Source: Paenibacillus sp. EZ-K15
GTDB lineage: Bacteria > Bacillota > Bacilli > Paenibacillales > Paenibacillaceae
Direction: 5' to 3'
Length of the DNA: 64,000 bases
Assembly: GCF_002573715.1 (NCBI RefSeq)
Contig: NZ_PDHM01000010.1
Location: 62,001-126,000 of the forward strand
Part shown: positions 25,246-34,082 of the stretch, in pieces
Position numbering within the stretch: the first letter of the stretch is position 1
Layout of the letters: the number at the start of each line of letters is the position of its first letter
Notes under the pieces: model-generated
What the model saw: the letters and a program-made list of their open reading frames with translations, nothing else
The model's database searches: none
What the model was told of the DNA's origin: nothing
Program-made: the position numbers and the translations under genes

Positions 25246-26688
25246 TTGCCAAGTTTTGTTGATTCCATGATTTTATTATGCGGCGCTTTGCTTCTGACAG
25301 GCGTACTCACCACCAAGTTTTCTTCTCGCTTCGGCATGCCCGCCCTGGTGCTGTTTATTGCCATCGGGATGATTCTCAGCCGCTTCATTTATTATGATAA
25401 TGCGGAGCTCACCCAACTGGTCGGGATATTTGCACTGATTGTTATATTGTTTCAAGGCGGGATGCAGACCGATTTCAAAGAAATCAAGCCGGTTTTGGGG
25501 ACGGCGATTTCGCTTGCCACGATAGGTGTCTTGCTGACAACGGTTGTTGTCGGAATATGCGCCGCATTCATTCTGGATATTTCGTTACAAGAGGGGCTGT
25601 TAATTGGTGCGATTGTTGGTTCGACGGACGCGGCGGCCGTCTTCTCGGTTCTCGGCGCAACGAATCTGAAGAAACGGATTCGAATGACGCTGGAGGCTGA
25701 ATCTGGAAGCAATGATCCGATGGCGGTGTTTCTAACCGTGTCCTTAATCGAATGGATCGAACAGCCGAAACTACATTTGATCGGTCTTATTTTTTCCTTT
25801 GTGAAGGAGATGGGATTGGGCCTGGTTGTCGGTGTTCTTATTGGAATGCTGGCTGTATATGTGATCAATCGCATCAATTTCGATTCCTCGGGTTTATATC
25901 CCGTGACGGCATTGGGATTCGCCGTACTAACTTATGCCGCTGCCGCATGGCTTGGTGCCAGCGGTTTGCTGGCCGTATACGTTATGGCTTTGCTGCTCGG
26001 CAACACCGAGCTGACGTACCGCAAGACAATTCAAGCATTTAACCAAGGTTTTGCATGGATGATGCAGATCGTCATGTTTGTGCTGCTCGGGCTTCTTGTT
26101 TTCCCGAACGAGCTGTCGGAGGTCGTATGGCAAGGACTATTATTGTCATTGATTCTCATATTAATTGCCAGGCCGATCGGCGTGTTCAGCAGCCTGTTGT
26201 TCACCAAATTTGCCATGCGGGAGAAAATATTAATTTCATGGGCGGGCCTTCGCGGGGCCGTTCCGATCGTCCTGGCTACATATCCCGTTCTGGCGGGCAT
26301 CAGGCATGGAGAATTGTTTTTTAATGTCGTGTTCTTTGTTGTGTTGACCTCAGCGGTGATCCAAGGCACCACGATCTCTCCGCTTACGCAAAAGCTTTCG
26401 CTGGTGGAGAAGGATAAAGCCAAAGCACCGACTTTATTAGAGTTAATGGCTCTTGGACAAGCGGATTCCGAGATCAACCACGTTCTGGTGGATGGAGATT
26501 TGCCCATTGTCGGCAAGGAGATTCAGCAGCTGAATCTGCCAGATGATATCCTCTTTACGGCTATTATTCGGGAGAAGCGTATCATTACGCCTAAGGGGAG
26601 TACGGTCATTGAGGCAGGGGATACTTTATATGTGATGAATCCAAAGCAAAAGCGGAAGGAAATGAAAACGATCCTGGGCTTGTCTTAG
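25246..26688 (+). CDS. K+/H+ antiporter, NhaP2/CvrA type (CPA1) with TrkA-C domain
   Basis: A 480-aa membrane antiporter with about twelve hydrophobic segments over residues 5-385. It carries CPA1 signatures (GAIVGSTDAAAVFSVLG, ESGSNDPMAVFLT with the ion-binding Asp, and SWAGLRGAVPIVLAT). A C-terminal RCK_C/TrkA-C domain (about 395-475) should bind nucleotide or c-di-AMP. It would exchange cytoplasmic K+ or Na+ for protons in pH and osmotic control. TTG 25246 with GGAGGG 7 bases upstream is the only start that fits; the ATG at 25239 is out of frame. Confidence 0.88.
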   Translation: MPSFVDSMILLCGALLLTGVLTTKFSSRFGMPALVLFIAIGMILSRFIYYDNAELTQLVGIFALIVILFQGGMQTDFKEIKPVLGTAISLATIGVLLTTVVVGICAAFILDISLQEGLLIGAIVGSTDAAAVFSVLGATNLKKRIRMTLEAESGSNDPMAVFLTVSLIEWIEQPKLHLIGLIFSFVKEMGLGLVVGVLIGMLAVYVINRINFDSSGLYPVTALGFAVLTYAAAAWLGASGLLAVYVMALLLGNTELTYRKTIQAFNQGFAWMMQIVMFVLLGLLVFPNELSEVVWQGLLLSLILILIARPIGVFSSLLFTKFAMREKILISWAGLRGAVPIVLATYPVLAGIRHGELFFNVVFFVVLTSAVIQGTTISPLTQKLSLVEKDKAKAPTLLELMALGQADSEINHVLVDGDLPIVGKEIQQLNLPDDILFTAIIREKRIITPKGSTVIEAGDTLYVMNPKQKRKEMKTILGLS

Positions 26689-26812
26689 GGTTCTTCACGG
26701 CCGGAGAGATATGATGCCTGTCATTGCAGTTGATCTTAAAAATAAATTAGGATAGGTATAAATAGGAGGTAATTTCTTCATCCTATCTTCATCTGATAAG
26801 TTTCGATTACCT

Positions 26813-26868
26813 TTGCAAAAGAGACAAGAATCTGTTATGATAAATACAAGGATTTAGAATAAGTCTAA
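26813..26868 (+). promoter_or_regulatory. SigmaA promoter with a Per-box-like site for dps
   Basis: TTGCAA (26813-26818), a 17-base spacer and TATGAT (26836-26841) make a good promoter. TTAGAATAAGTCTAA (26854-26868) matches the PerR box TTATAATnATTATAA at 11 of 14 defined positions and covers the expected start of transcription. Confidence 0.6.
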
Positions 26869-26894
26869 ATACAATAACAAAGGAGACGGTATAG

Positions 26895-27368
26895 ATGAGT
26901 AACTCAACCCAACAAGCACAAGGAACAACAACCGATGAACTTTTACAAATTTTGAACACGCAGGTAGCCAACTGGAGTTTGCTTGGTGTGAAGCTCCACC
27001 ACTATCACTGGTATGTAAAAGGTCATCAGTTCTACGTGCTGCACGGGAAATTCGAGGAACTGTACAACACAGCGGCAAGTTATGTGGATGAAATGGCAGA
27101 GCGGATGCTGGCTATTGGCGGTAAACCGGCAGCGAGCATGGCACAATATTTGAAGCTGGCCACGCTGCAGGAGGTTTCCAATGAGAACACGGCTGAACAG
27201 ATGGTTGGACAGCTGGTTGCGGATTTCGAGCAGCTTGCTAGCGAACTGAAGGCGGGAATCGAAGCTGCTGATCAAGAAGGGGACGACGCTACATCCGATC
27301 TGTTGACCGGCATGGTCAGCAATGTACAGAAGCATACTTGGATGCTGAATGCCTTCTTGGGTAAATAA
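26895..27368 (+). CDS. dps: Dps family DNA-protection/ferritin-like protein
   Basis: A 157-aa four-helix-bundle protein. The ferroxidase half-site motifs HHYHWYVKGHQFYVLHGKFE (helix A/B, His, His and Glu ligands) and YVDEMAERMLAIGG are intact. Dps dodecamers oxidise and store iron with peroxide and shield DNA in stress or stationary phase. AAAGGAG lies 9 bases before ATG 26895. A sigmaA promoter with a PerR-like box lies upstream, fitting peroxide induction. It is a single gene with its own terminator. Confidence 0.92.
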   Translation: MSNSTQQAQGTTTDELLQILNTQVANWSLLGVKLHHYHWYVKGHQFYVLHGKFEELYNTAASYVDEMAERMLAIGGKPAASMAQYLKLATLQEVSNENTAEQMVGQLVADFEQLASELKAGIEAADQEGDDATSDLLTGMVSNVQKHTWMLNAFLGK

Positions 27369-27420
27369 ATTTCATATCTGTATGCTTGCCGTCTCATGAC
27401 GGGTTGCGAAATTAAAAGAG

Positions 27421-27454
27421 AGAGATCGACCTGATAGGGGTTGATCTCTTTTTT
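27421..27454 (+). terminator. Rho-independent terminator
   Basis: AGAGATCGACC pairs with GGTTGATCTCT (one G-U) around 7 bases, then T6. It ends dps. Confidence 0.85.
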
Positions 27455-27569
27455 GGTTAACCTTACGAGTGATGTTATAAGATTAAATTTGAAATTTATT
27501 GCGTCTTTCTTCCATGCCCTGCGTATACAGTTTATAGTTATTTTTAATTGCAGATAGGAGTAATGAGGG

Positions 27570-28472
27570 ATGACCGAGATGGAATCGCGACAACAGCTGG
27601 AGTCGCAGCTTCAAGAGATTTTGATATGGGAAAAAGAGCAGAAGGACGTCATGTTCTGGGAGAAGCTCGGAAGAATTCCTTTTATGCTGCTGGATCGCCT
27701 CACGCCCAAGGCTGTACAAGAGAAAATCGGAAGTGCCTTGAATGAGGTAGGCGGATTTATTCAGAGCGGCGGGAAACATCTGGTTCGCGAGAAGTCGGTT
27801 ATGAAGGTTCTGGCGCAAACAGCGGGATTGGACGGTCTGAATGCGGTTTCCGGCACTACCGTCAAGTCCGCTCTGGAGGAATACATGGAAGACGAGAACG
27901 GAGAGGAGGAGGCGGTTTCCGGGCTTACTTTGGCATCTGCCGCGAAGCTACCGCTCCAAGTCATGGATACCGCAGCGGGTACGCTAACGGTAAAACGCGT
28001 CAAATTCGCCGCAGCGCAAGGAGCAGCAACGGGAATCGGGGGCATATTTACGATTGCGGCCGATCTGCCGATGGTGCTCGGTCAATCGCTTAAGGTGCTG
28101 CAGGAGATGGCCCTTTGTTACGGGTATGATCCGAACGATCCCCGGGAGCGGGTATTTATCGTGAAGTGCTTGCAGTTTGCATCTGCCGATATCGTGGGAA
28201 AAAAAGCGGTGCTTGAGGAGCTCGCCAGTTTTGATGATGAACAAATGACGGAGCAGGTATTCTCACAGCTGCAGGGCTGGCGTGAAGTCGTTCAGTCGTA
28301 TACCGATAACTTCGGGATGAAGAAGCTGTTTCAGCTGATTCCGATTGCCGGGATTGTATTCGGTTCAATCAGCAATAAAGGGACGATCAGCGATGTGGCC
28401 GAAGCGGGGAAAATGCTGTACAAGAAGCGGCGTCTAAATTACCGACTTAGGAATACGGAATACCCTATGTAA
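27570..28472 (+). CDS. EcsC family protein
   Basis: A 300-aa protein matching EcsC from about residue 20 to the end. It has the typical LTPKAVQEKIGSALNEVGGF start, the central helix-Gly-rich helix (GAATGIGGIFTIAADLPMVL) and the conserved GYDPNDPRERVF segment. The Gly-rich hydrophobic helices suggest peripheral or partial membrane insertion. The family is common in Bacillales and its molecular role is unsettled. AGGAG lies 9 bases before ATG 27570. It is monocistronic. Confidence 0.88.
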   Translation: MTEMESRQQLESQLQEILIWEKEQKDVMFWEKLGRIPFMLLDRLTPKAVQEKIGSALNEVGGFIQSGGKHLVREKSVMKVLAQTAGLDGLNAVSGTTVKSALEEYMEDENGEEEAVSGLTLASAAKLPLQVMDTAAGTLTVKRVKFAAAQGAATGIGGIFTIAADLPMVLGQSLKVLQEMALCYGYDPNDPRERVFIVKCLQFASADIVGKKAVLEELASFDDEQMTEQVFSQLQGWREVVQSYTDNFGMKKLFQLIPIAGIVFGSISNKGTISDVAEAGKMLYKKRRLNYRLRNTEYPM

Positions 28473-28497
28473 TCGTTTATTCCTCCTGTTGAAATGA

Positions 28498-28537
28498 AAA
28501 AAAAGGGTTGCCCACCATAGACGGGCAACCCTTTTTA
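28498..28537. terminator. Bidirectional terminator
   Basis: AAGGGTTGCCC and GGGCAACCCTT are perfect complements around 9 bases, with A and T runs on both sides, between the EcsC gene and the minus-strand queF. Confidence 0.9.
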
Positions 28538-28589
28538 TAATCATTACGGAAAATGGAACTGACGTATTCAGAAAAAAGGCTTCAGCTTC

Positions 28590-29087
28590 CTATCGGTTGT
28601 CCACCTTTTCCGGATACAGGTCATGGTTCATCAGACGGTTCGCGGCGATCTCCTCGTATTTGGTTCCCGGACGACCGTAATTGCAATACGGATCGATGGA
28701 AATGCCGCCCCGCGGGGTAAATTTGCCCCATACTTCGATATATCTTGGATCCATCAGTTCGATGAGGTCATTCATGATGATATTGACGCAGTCCTCATGA
28801 AAATCCCCGTGGTTGCGGAAGCTGAACAGGTACAGCTTCAAGGATTTGCTCTCCACCATCTTAATGTCCGGAATGTAGCTGATGTAAATGGTCGCAAAGT
28901 CCGGCTGGCCAGTGATCGGGCACAAGCTTGTAAATTCGGGACAGTTGAATTTGACGAAGTAATCCCGGTAGGGATGCTTGTTGTCAAAGCTCTCCAGAAT
29001 GCCGGGATCATATTCAAACGTGTATTTCGTGCCTTGGTTGCCAAGCAGGGTAACGTCTTCCATTTCTTCTTTTTGTCTTCCAGCCAT
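28590..29087 (-). CDS. queF: NADPH-dependent 7-cyano-7-deazaguanine reductase QueF
   Basis: A 165-aa type I QueF. The active-site Cys lies in [13 protein letters not shown], the substrate Glu/Asp residues in [12 protein letters not shown], and RGGISIDPY lies near the end. It reduces preQ0 to preQ1, the last free-base step before insertion into tRNA. AAGGAG lies 9 bases before ATG 29087. It is the last gene of queCDEF, 70 bases after queE, under the preQ1 riboswitch at 31195-31277. Confidence 0.95.
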   Translation of the reverse strand: MAGRQKEEMEDVTLLGNQGTKYTFEYDPGILESFDNKHPYRDYFVKFNCPEFTSLCPITGQPDFATIYISYIPDIKMVESKSLKLYLFSFRNHGDFHEDCVNIIMNDLIELMDPRYIEVWGKFTPRGGISIDPYCNYGRPGTKYEEIAANRLMNHDLYPEKVDNR

Positions 29088-29157
29088 ATAGTGTAGCTCC
29101 TTTATAAATATATTAATAAATGCTCAATCAGGTGTAGCGCATTTTTTAGGACAACCG

Positions 29158-29949
29158 TCACACTCCGCGTTTATTGCCCCAGACCAGCGTGTGCAATTGC
29201 GGCAAGACACGCACATCGTTCAACCGATCGGATTGCATGACGGCATCGACAAGCAACTCGTACCGATCCAGCAAATGGGAGACCAGCGAAGTGGTATCAC
29301 CCGTACCTACATCGGGATTACCGGTCTGCAAGTAAAACGGCACATTCGGGTATCGTTCATGGACCGTTTCCGCATAGCTCAAGTCCTTATCGTCAAACAC
29401 GACAACCTTGAGGCTGAAGGATCTGCCGGGCGCCCGAGCGGACAGCCGGGAGACGATATCATCGAGCTTGCCCCAGTCCGTATCCATACCTGAGCTTGGC
29501 GGCTTGGGGGAGATGGTGACTTCATCGATATCATTCAGCCAATCCTGCCAGCGTGAACCTTGGGTCTCCACGGCAACGGTAATTCCGTGCCGGTGCAGCT
29601 CATCCACCAGCGTGCCGAGCTGGGAGAGAAGAGCGGGATTGCCGCCGGACAGGGTGACATGATCGAAGCGTTCTCCGCCCAGCCGATACAGCTCTTGCCA
29701 AATCTCATCTGCACTCATGAGCGAAATGGTGTCCTTGGCTGACCCGTCCCACGTAAATGCGGAATCGCACCAGGAGCAGCGATAGTCGCAGCCCGCCGTA
29801 CGAACGAACATCGTCTTGCGGCCAACGACCATGCCTTCACCTTGAACGGTAGGACCGAAAATCTCCATCACGGGAATCGGACGGTCCACCGCGATGACAG
29901 GGGAGGAGGCACTTGAATCGTTCTCATGCTTTACATGCACATTATTCAT
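29158..29949 (-). CDS. queE: 7-carboxy-7-deazaguanine synthase QueE
   Basis: A 263-aa radical SAM enzyme with the cluster motif CDYRCSWC (Cx3Cx2C) near residue 54, preceded by FGPTVQGEGM. It converts 6-carboxytetrahydropterin, the QueD product, to CDG. The family's GGNPAL and VSPK-like (ISPKPP) motifs are present. It overlaps queD by 8 bases. A 25-residue N-terminal extension precedes the core and looks disordered. Confidence 0.94.
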   Translation of the reverse strand: MNNVHVKHENDSSASSPVIAVDRPIPVMEIFGPTVQGEGMVVGRKTMFVRTAGCDYRCSWCDSAFTWDGSAKDTISLMSADEIWQELYRLGGERFDHVTLSGGNPALLSQLGTLVDELHRHGITVAVETQGSRWQDWLNDIDEVTISPKPPSSGMDTDWGKLDDIVSRLSARAPGRSFSLKVVVFDDKDLSYAETVHERYPNVPFYLQTGNPDVGTGDTTSLVSHLLDRYELLVDAVMQSDRLNDVRVLPQLHTLVWGNKRGV

Positions 29950-30433
29950 CGATCATCCACTCCCGTCTGACCTCGGCGTAGCTGGTCGGCGTCTCGAACA
30001 GGCGAACGAATTCGGTTCGTGTGCCTTGTTGCTCGTGCGACTCTTTGCTGCGGAGGGCTTCCTCCATTTTTTCAAACAGCCAGACCACCATGTTTTCCGC
30101 TGTTGTGTTCATTGGCGGCAGGGTCTCGTTTAAGTAACGGTGATCCAGATAAGGTTCGATTTCCGTTTTCCAGCAATCTTTAATGTCGCCAAAATCCACG
30201 GTAATGCCGACTTCATTGGGAATACCGCTGATACCAAAGACCACTTTGTACGTGTGGCCGTGGAGGTTCTTGCATTTTCCCTCATAGCAATGCAGATGAT
30301 GGGCAGCATCAAAGGTAAACTCTTTGGAGACAAGTACCCGTTTCCGGTGGTAACGCAGGCTTCCGGCATCGATGTCTTCGCCAAGCTTCTGCAGTTGCTC
30401 TACAATGCGGAAAGCCCCGGGCTCGCGGCTCAT
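29942..30433 (-). CDS. queD: 6-carboxy-5,6,7,8-tetrahydropterin synthase QueD
   Basis: A 163-aa PTPS-fold enzyme. Zinc ligands appear in FDAAHHLH and LHGHTY, with the catalytic Cys in [10 protein letters not shown] and the Asp/His pair in YLDHRYLN. It makes 6-carboxytetrahydropterin from dihydroneopterin triphosphate. A 33-residue N-terminal addition precedes the core. It overlaps queC by ATGA, so translation is coupled. Confidence 0.93.
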   Translation of the reverse strand: MSREPGAFRIVEQLQKLGEDIDAGSLRYHRKRVLVSKEFTFDAAHHLHCYEGKCKNLHGHTYKVVFGISGIPNEVGITVDFGDIKDCWKTEIEPYLDHRYLNETLPPMNTTAENMVVWLFEKMEEALRSKESHEQQGTRTEFVRLFETPTSYAEVRREWMIDE

Positions 30434-31107
30434 ACCAGGCCCCCCCCTTCAGACACACGGTTACGGCGCTGCATATAGTTGTCGAGCCCCGCTTTTCTCA
30501 GCTTGCATGCAGGACATTCCCCGCAGCCGTCTCCCTTGATGCCGTTGTAGCAGGTTAACGTATGGTCGCGAACGTATTCGAGTGCATTCATCTGGTCGGC
30601 GAGCTCCCAGGTTTCCGACTTGTCGAGCCACATGAGCGGCGTGTGAATGACGAACGGGTAATCCATGGCCAGATTCAGCGTAACGTTGAGCGATTTGATG
30701 AAGCTGTCCCGGCAATCGGGATAACCGCTGAAATCCGTTTCGCATACGCCCGTGATCAGATGTTTTGCGCCGATGCCCTTGGCCAGTACAGCAGCAAAGC
30801 TGAGGAACAGCAGGTTTCGTCCCTCCACAAACGTAGTAGGCAAACCGTCGCCTTCGGCAATTTCGATATCGCTGCGAGTTAACGCATTCGGCGCCAGCTG
30901 ATTAAGCAGGCTCATATCGAGCACTGTTTGTTTCACGCCTTGCTCCTTGGCGATCTGTGCCGCGCATTCTATTTCAAGCTTATGGCGTTGGCCATAATCG
31001 AAGGTTACGGTTTCGACTTCGGCGAAGCGTTCCTTCGCCCAGAACAGGCAGGTGGTGCTGTCTTGACCACCGCTGAAAACAACGACCGCTTTTTCATTTT
31101 TAAGCAT
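30430..31107 (-). CDS. queC: 7-cyano-7-deazaguanine synthase QueC
   Basis: A 225-aa ATP-dependent enzyme with PP-loop SGGQDSTTC near the N-terminus and the zinc-binding CGECPAC near the C-terminus. It converts CDG to preQ0. ATG 31107 is chosen because GAGAGG lies 7 bases before it; ATG 31122 has no room for a ribosome site. It is the first gene of the queuosine-precursor operon, directly behind a preQ1-I riboswitch. Confidence 0.95.
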   Translation of the reverse strand: MLKNEKAVVVFSGGQDSTTCLFWAKERFAEVETVTFDYGQRHKLEIECAAQIAKEQGVKQTVLDMSLLNQLAPNALTRSDIEIAEGDGLPTTFVEGRNLLFLSFAAVLAKGIGAKHLITGVCETDFSGYPDCRDSFIKSLNVTLNLAMDYPFVIHTPLMWLDKSETWELADQMNALEYVRDHTLTCYNGIKGDGCGECPACKLRKAGLDNYMQRRNRVSEGGGLV

Positions 31108-31194
31108 AAAAAAACCTCTCATCCTTCATAATTTAAGAACAGCCGAAAGGGCTGAACCTGTAGAAGAAAGAGAAGTTCATTGAACTGAATCCGT

Positions 31195-31277
31195 AAAAAA
31201 ACAAGCCTTATTCTTAGGGTGTAACACCGAATAAGACACGCTAGTTTTTTATAGAGGGAGTTCACGAACCTCTCCCA
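31195..31277 (-). promoter_or_regulatory. PreQ1-I riboswitch with terminator expression platform
   Basis: On the minus strand the aptamer (31241-31277) reads GAGAGGTTC-gtga-ACTCCCTCTATAAAAAACTAG. This has the class I stem, loop and A-rich tail that forms the pseudoknot. Immediately downstream CTTATTC and GAATAAG (31229-31235 and 31207-31213) form a terminator stem ending in T7 (31195-31201). Bound preQ1 should favour termination ahead of queC. Confidence 0.92.
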
Positions 31278-31366
31278 CACACCGCGATAGGCGTATGGAT
31301 TGTCTTCTGTTTGTCCTTGTGACCGCAGTGGGTGTTGATCCGGCGTACAGTCTGATTACGCCCTCC

Positions 31367-31372
31367 ATTATA
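31367..31372 (-). promoter_or_regulatory. -10 element of the que operon
   Basis: A perfect TATAAT on the minus strand, about 90 bases before the riboswitch aptamer. The -35 region overlaps the end of the AIM24 gene and is weak (TTTATC at 17 bases). The roughly 80-base stretch before the aptamer has no obvious gene. Confidence 0.5.
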
Positions 31373-31383
31373 ACACGGCCCGA

Positions 31384-32088
31384 TTATTTGATAAACACTC
31401 CGCCAAAGGGAATTGCTTCCCGCAGAAAACGCTTGATGATGCCCTCGTCATTTAATTCGTCCACGAGCCGCTGATTCTGGCGTCCTGCTTGAAACAACAC
31501 ATAACCGTCACCGGTCAGCTTCCAGTGATAGTTCATATGCTGGCTGGCGAGATGATTGCCATATACGGTCAGGTCCAGCTTGGCCGCTTCGGGATAGGCG
31601 ATGATGCTCCCGGCATCTACATACAATGGCTCGGTAGGATGCAGCTTGACTTTACATACGGGACCCTGGGTCAAAATCCCGATACTGCCATTTCCCGAAA
31701 ACTTCATCTTAATGGCGTCTCGCGTGACCAGCATGTTTTTGATCTTAAGGATTCGTGTCTGCATCGTAACATGTTTAGTATAAAAGAAAACATGCCGAAA
31801 ATCATAGAGCATGTCCTGTTCGCCTTCCAGCTGAATTTCATGCATATTGAAGCCAGGGGGGAGCGCAGCCGTAAATTGACTAGGCCCCGTAATATCGGCA
31901 CGAATCAGTTTTTTCTTGCGGTATATGCCTTTTACGTTCATGAGACGGTCGCTGCGTCCGGAGGAGGGACCCCGATAGGCAACGATTTGCTCAGGATGAA
32001 GGACGTGGGCTGTGTCCCCTTCAGTCAGGGAGAACGTGACCGCTTGTCCCGCTCCGCTCCCGGCTGCATCTTCCATTCGAATAATCAT
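31384..32088 (-). CDS. AIM24 family protein
   Basis: A 234-aa beta-rich protein of the AIM24 (formerly DUF124) family. It has repeated Gly-turn strands and the family's LHPTEPLYVDAGSIIAYPE and FQAGRQNQRLVDEL segments. Bacterial members lack a secretion signal and have no settled function. AGGAGG lies 7 bases before ATG 32088. It lies 54 bases after the coiled-coil membrane gene and may be co-transcribed with it. Confidence 0.85.
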   Translation of the reverse strand: MIIRMEDAAGSGAGQAVTFSLTEGDTAHVLHPEQIVAYRGPSSGRSDRLMNVKGIYRKKKLIRADITGPSQFTAALPPGFNMHEIQLEGEQDMLYDFRHVFFYTKHVTMQTRILKIKNMLVTRDAIKMKFSGNGSIGILTQGPVCKVKLHPTEPLYVDAGSIIAYPEAAKLDLTVYGNHLASQHMNYHWKLTGDGYVLFQAGRQNQRLVDELNDEGIIKRFLREAIPFGGVFIK

Positions 32089-32142
32089 GGCCGCGCCTCC
32101 TTTTGCCTGGTTGAATGGTGGGGATCTGGATCAGAGCTTGTC

Positions 32143-32595
32143 CTATTTAGATCGGTTCGTTCGGCGCATGCCGAATCGCAGGACACGAATGATCACAAAG
32201 TATCCGGCAGCCAATGCCACGGCGGTGATCGCCACGGTCTTTAAACGTTCCGCCCCGCGATTTCGTGCGGCTTCAGCCTCCTGAAGCTGGCTTACCATTT
32301 GGGTTAATTGCTGGTTCTGCTCCGCGAGATTGGAGTTCTGTTCCGCCAGGGTTAGATTTTGCTGCTGCAGCCGTTCGGAAGCGCTCATGGCTTTATCAAG
32401 TTCCTGCAGGGCTTGGTTGTAGTTGTTCTTGAGCTGGTTTATTTCATCCGGTAGTCCGGAGAACTGCTGGATATCATCATACATATTGTTAAAGTAATTG
32501 GCGCTGGCGGTCCGTCCACCGACCGGCAGCGCGATCCCCGCCACCAGCAAGATGAGAGAAAGTTGAATTAGCTTGGATTTTGTCGGCTTATGCAA
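32143..32595 (-). CDS. Exported coiled-coil protein with C-terminal membrane helix
   Basis: A 150-aa protein with a signal peptide (about 1-32), a central coiled coil (about 48-112; QQQNLTLAEQNSNLAEQNQQ) and a C-terminal membrane helix (122-140) with a basic end (RFGMRRTNRSK). The layout suggests an outward-facing coiled coil anchored at its C-terminus. TTG 32595 is preceded by GGTGGTGAT. I do not recognise a family. Confidence 0.65.
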   Translation of the reverse strand: MHKPTKSKLIQLSLILLVAGIALPVGGRTASANYFNNMYDDIQQFSGLPDEINQLKNNYNQALQELDKAMSASERLQQQNLTLAEQNSNLAEQNQQLTQMVSQLQEAEAARNRGAERLKTVAITAVALAAGYFVIIRVLRFGMRRTNRSK

Positions 32596-32815
32596 GAGGG
32601 ATCACCACCATTCGATTATTTATAGTAAATACGAATTAGATTCCGACAGGTTTCTATTAATATATATTACCCACATTTGCGGTGGAAGTGAATCTATTAG
32701 CAGGCCAAGTTGTTTAACTTGCTCATGTAAAGGGTAATGAATGTAAGTAAGCGACTATCAAGCCATCCCCTACGAATTATCATAAATGAACAGTAGATAA
32801 AAGGAGATTTTGATC

Positions 32816-32974
32816 ATGATGAAAGATAACAACGTGAAGAAAATTATGATTACAGTGAATGGAAAACCCGTGGGTAACGGATTATTAATTGATAAAGTAA
32901 CGTACGCTCCCATTCAAGGTACACCAAGACATATGGGGAATACTAAGCCCGTTTCGGCAGCAGAAATAGGTTAA
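32816..32974 (+). CDS. Small protein resembling a copper-amine-oxidase-type stalk hairpin, 52 aa
   Basis: AAGGAG lies 8 bases before ATG 32816 and a terminator follows 32 bases after the stop, so this is a complete gene. The core IMITVNGKPVGNGLLIDKV followed by TYAPI has the strand-turn-strand look of the copper amine oxidase N-terminal (stalk) repeat. There is no signal peptide. The function is unknown and the resemblance may be superficial. Confidence 0.6.
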   Translation: MMKDNNVKKIMITVNGKPVGNGLLIDKVTYAPIQGTPRHMGNTKPVSAAEIG

Positions 32975-33005
32975 TAGACCTTTATATGAAAACACAGCCT
33001 CTAAA

Positions 33006-33031
33006 ATCCGGAGAACGCCTCCGGTTTTTTT
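33006..33031 (+). terminator. Rho-independent terminator
   Basis: CCGGAG (33008-33013) pairs with CTCCGG (33019-33024), followed by T7. It ends the 52-aa gene. Confidence 0.85.
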
Positions 33032-33162
33032 GCGTTAAAAAACAAAGAATTCGTCTGAATATGACGGTTTATGGAAGATTTCATTACAAATTTCCTTTAT
33101 ACTAGGTTGTAACATGAACCAATATACATAAACCATAATATGTGAGAAGGGGTTTTGAAGAA

Positions 33163-33897
33163 ATGGCATTTTGTACACATTGCGGCAAGAAATTAACGGA
33201 AGGCGTCGCACATCAATGCGTTGACGACATCGCAGCGAATTCTATGAAATACACGGCGTCAGCGGCGGAGCCGGGACAAGAGCGTACAGCGTCCTCATCA
33301 TCTGGAGCTTCAGATGCCAAGACTGCCTCAACCATTCAAGTCGATGGCCAGGTTCTGAAGAACTTATTGAAAAATCCGATGAGTGCTTTGAACATGCGGG
33401 GAGATCAGACTGGTTTAATCTACGGTCTCATCGGGATGGCTTCCAGTATCATCGGCTTTTGGTTGTTCGGCCTTGGATTTAAGCAGCTTATCTATTCCGG
33501 CTTGGGCATGATGTCGGCCGTGTTAAGTAATTTCGGCATGGGGAACCGGGCGCTTTTAATGGGGTTGTTCTCAACCGTTATTTTATTGGGTTCCTTCTGG
33601 TTTACGGGCAATATGGTTACGAAGCAGAAGCTTGACATAAAGGAATTCATTGCGAAGATCGGCTCTTTTCAGCTGCCATTCGGAGCGGCGCTTATCGTAA
33701 GCGGATTGATCAGTTTCATGTCGTTAAAGCTGGCATCCCTCATCCTTGTATTTGCTTTAATGACGGGATTGGCAGCGAACTGCGCAGCCGTTATCGAATT
33801 GTACCGCATTGGATCAAGCCAATTGATTAAATTTATTGGGATTGCTTTAGGCATTTATGTTTTAATCCTTGCTATTGTACAGACCGTTTTATTGTAG
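33163..33897 (+). CDS. Zinc-ribbon membrane protein of unknown function
   Basis: A 244-aa protein. The N-terminal 20 residues hold a minimal zinc ribbon (FCTHCGKKLTEGVAHQC). A polar linker follows (to about 65), then five or six membrane helices (about 80-240). Such proteins are common in Firmicutes, and the ribbon is thought to mediate protein contacts. ATG 33163 is used because the protein begins at the ribbon. It is a single gene with its own terminator. Confidence 0.75.
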   Translation: MAFCTHCGKKLTEGVAHQCVDDIAANSMKYTASAAEPGQERTASSSSGASDAKTASTIQVDGQVLKNLLKNPMSALNMRGDQTGLIYGLIGMASSIIGFWLFGLGFKQLIYSGLGMMSAVLSNFGMGNRALLMGLFSTVILLGSFWFTGNMVTKQKLDIKEFIAKIGSFQLPFGAALIVSGLISFMSLKLASLILVFALMTGLAANCAAVIELYRIGSSQLIKFIGIALGIYVLILAIVQTVLL

Positions 33898-33964
33898 GAA
33901 TAAGTCAGTTTCGAGGTAGTAAAAGGCTTCCTTTTCCGACATCTGACAAAAATCTGCATATCTA

Positions 33965-33999
33965 AAAGACCGCAGCTGCTAGGGCTGTGGTCTTTTTTT
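33965..33999 (+). terminator. Rho-independent terminator
   Basis: AAAGACCGCAGC pairs with GCTGTGGTCTTT (one G-U), then a T-run. Confidence 0.85.
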
Positions 34000-34082
34000 G
34001 TCGAATTCGTAATAGGAACATATGTTCCGTGACAGTAAGATGTCCATCTGTATTGGTACATTATTAGAAGAAGAGGAAAGAG

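Noticed and set aside
25047..25388. N-terminal extension of the GNAT gene
   Set aside because: It would overlap the antiporter start and lacks a ribosome site. GTG 25046 with GGGAGG is much better.
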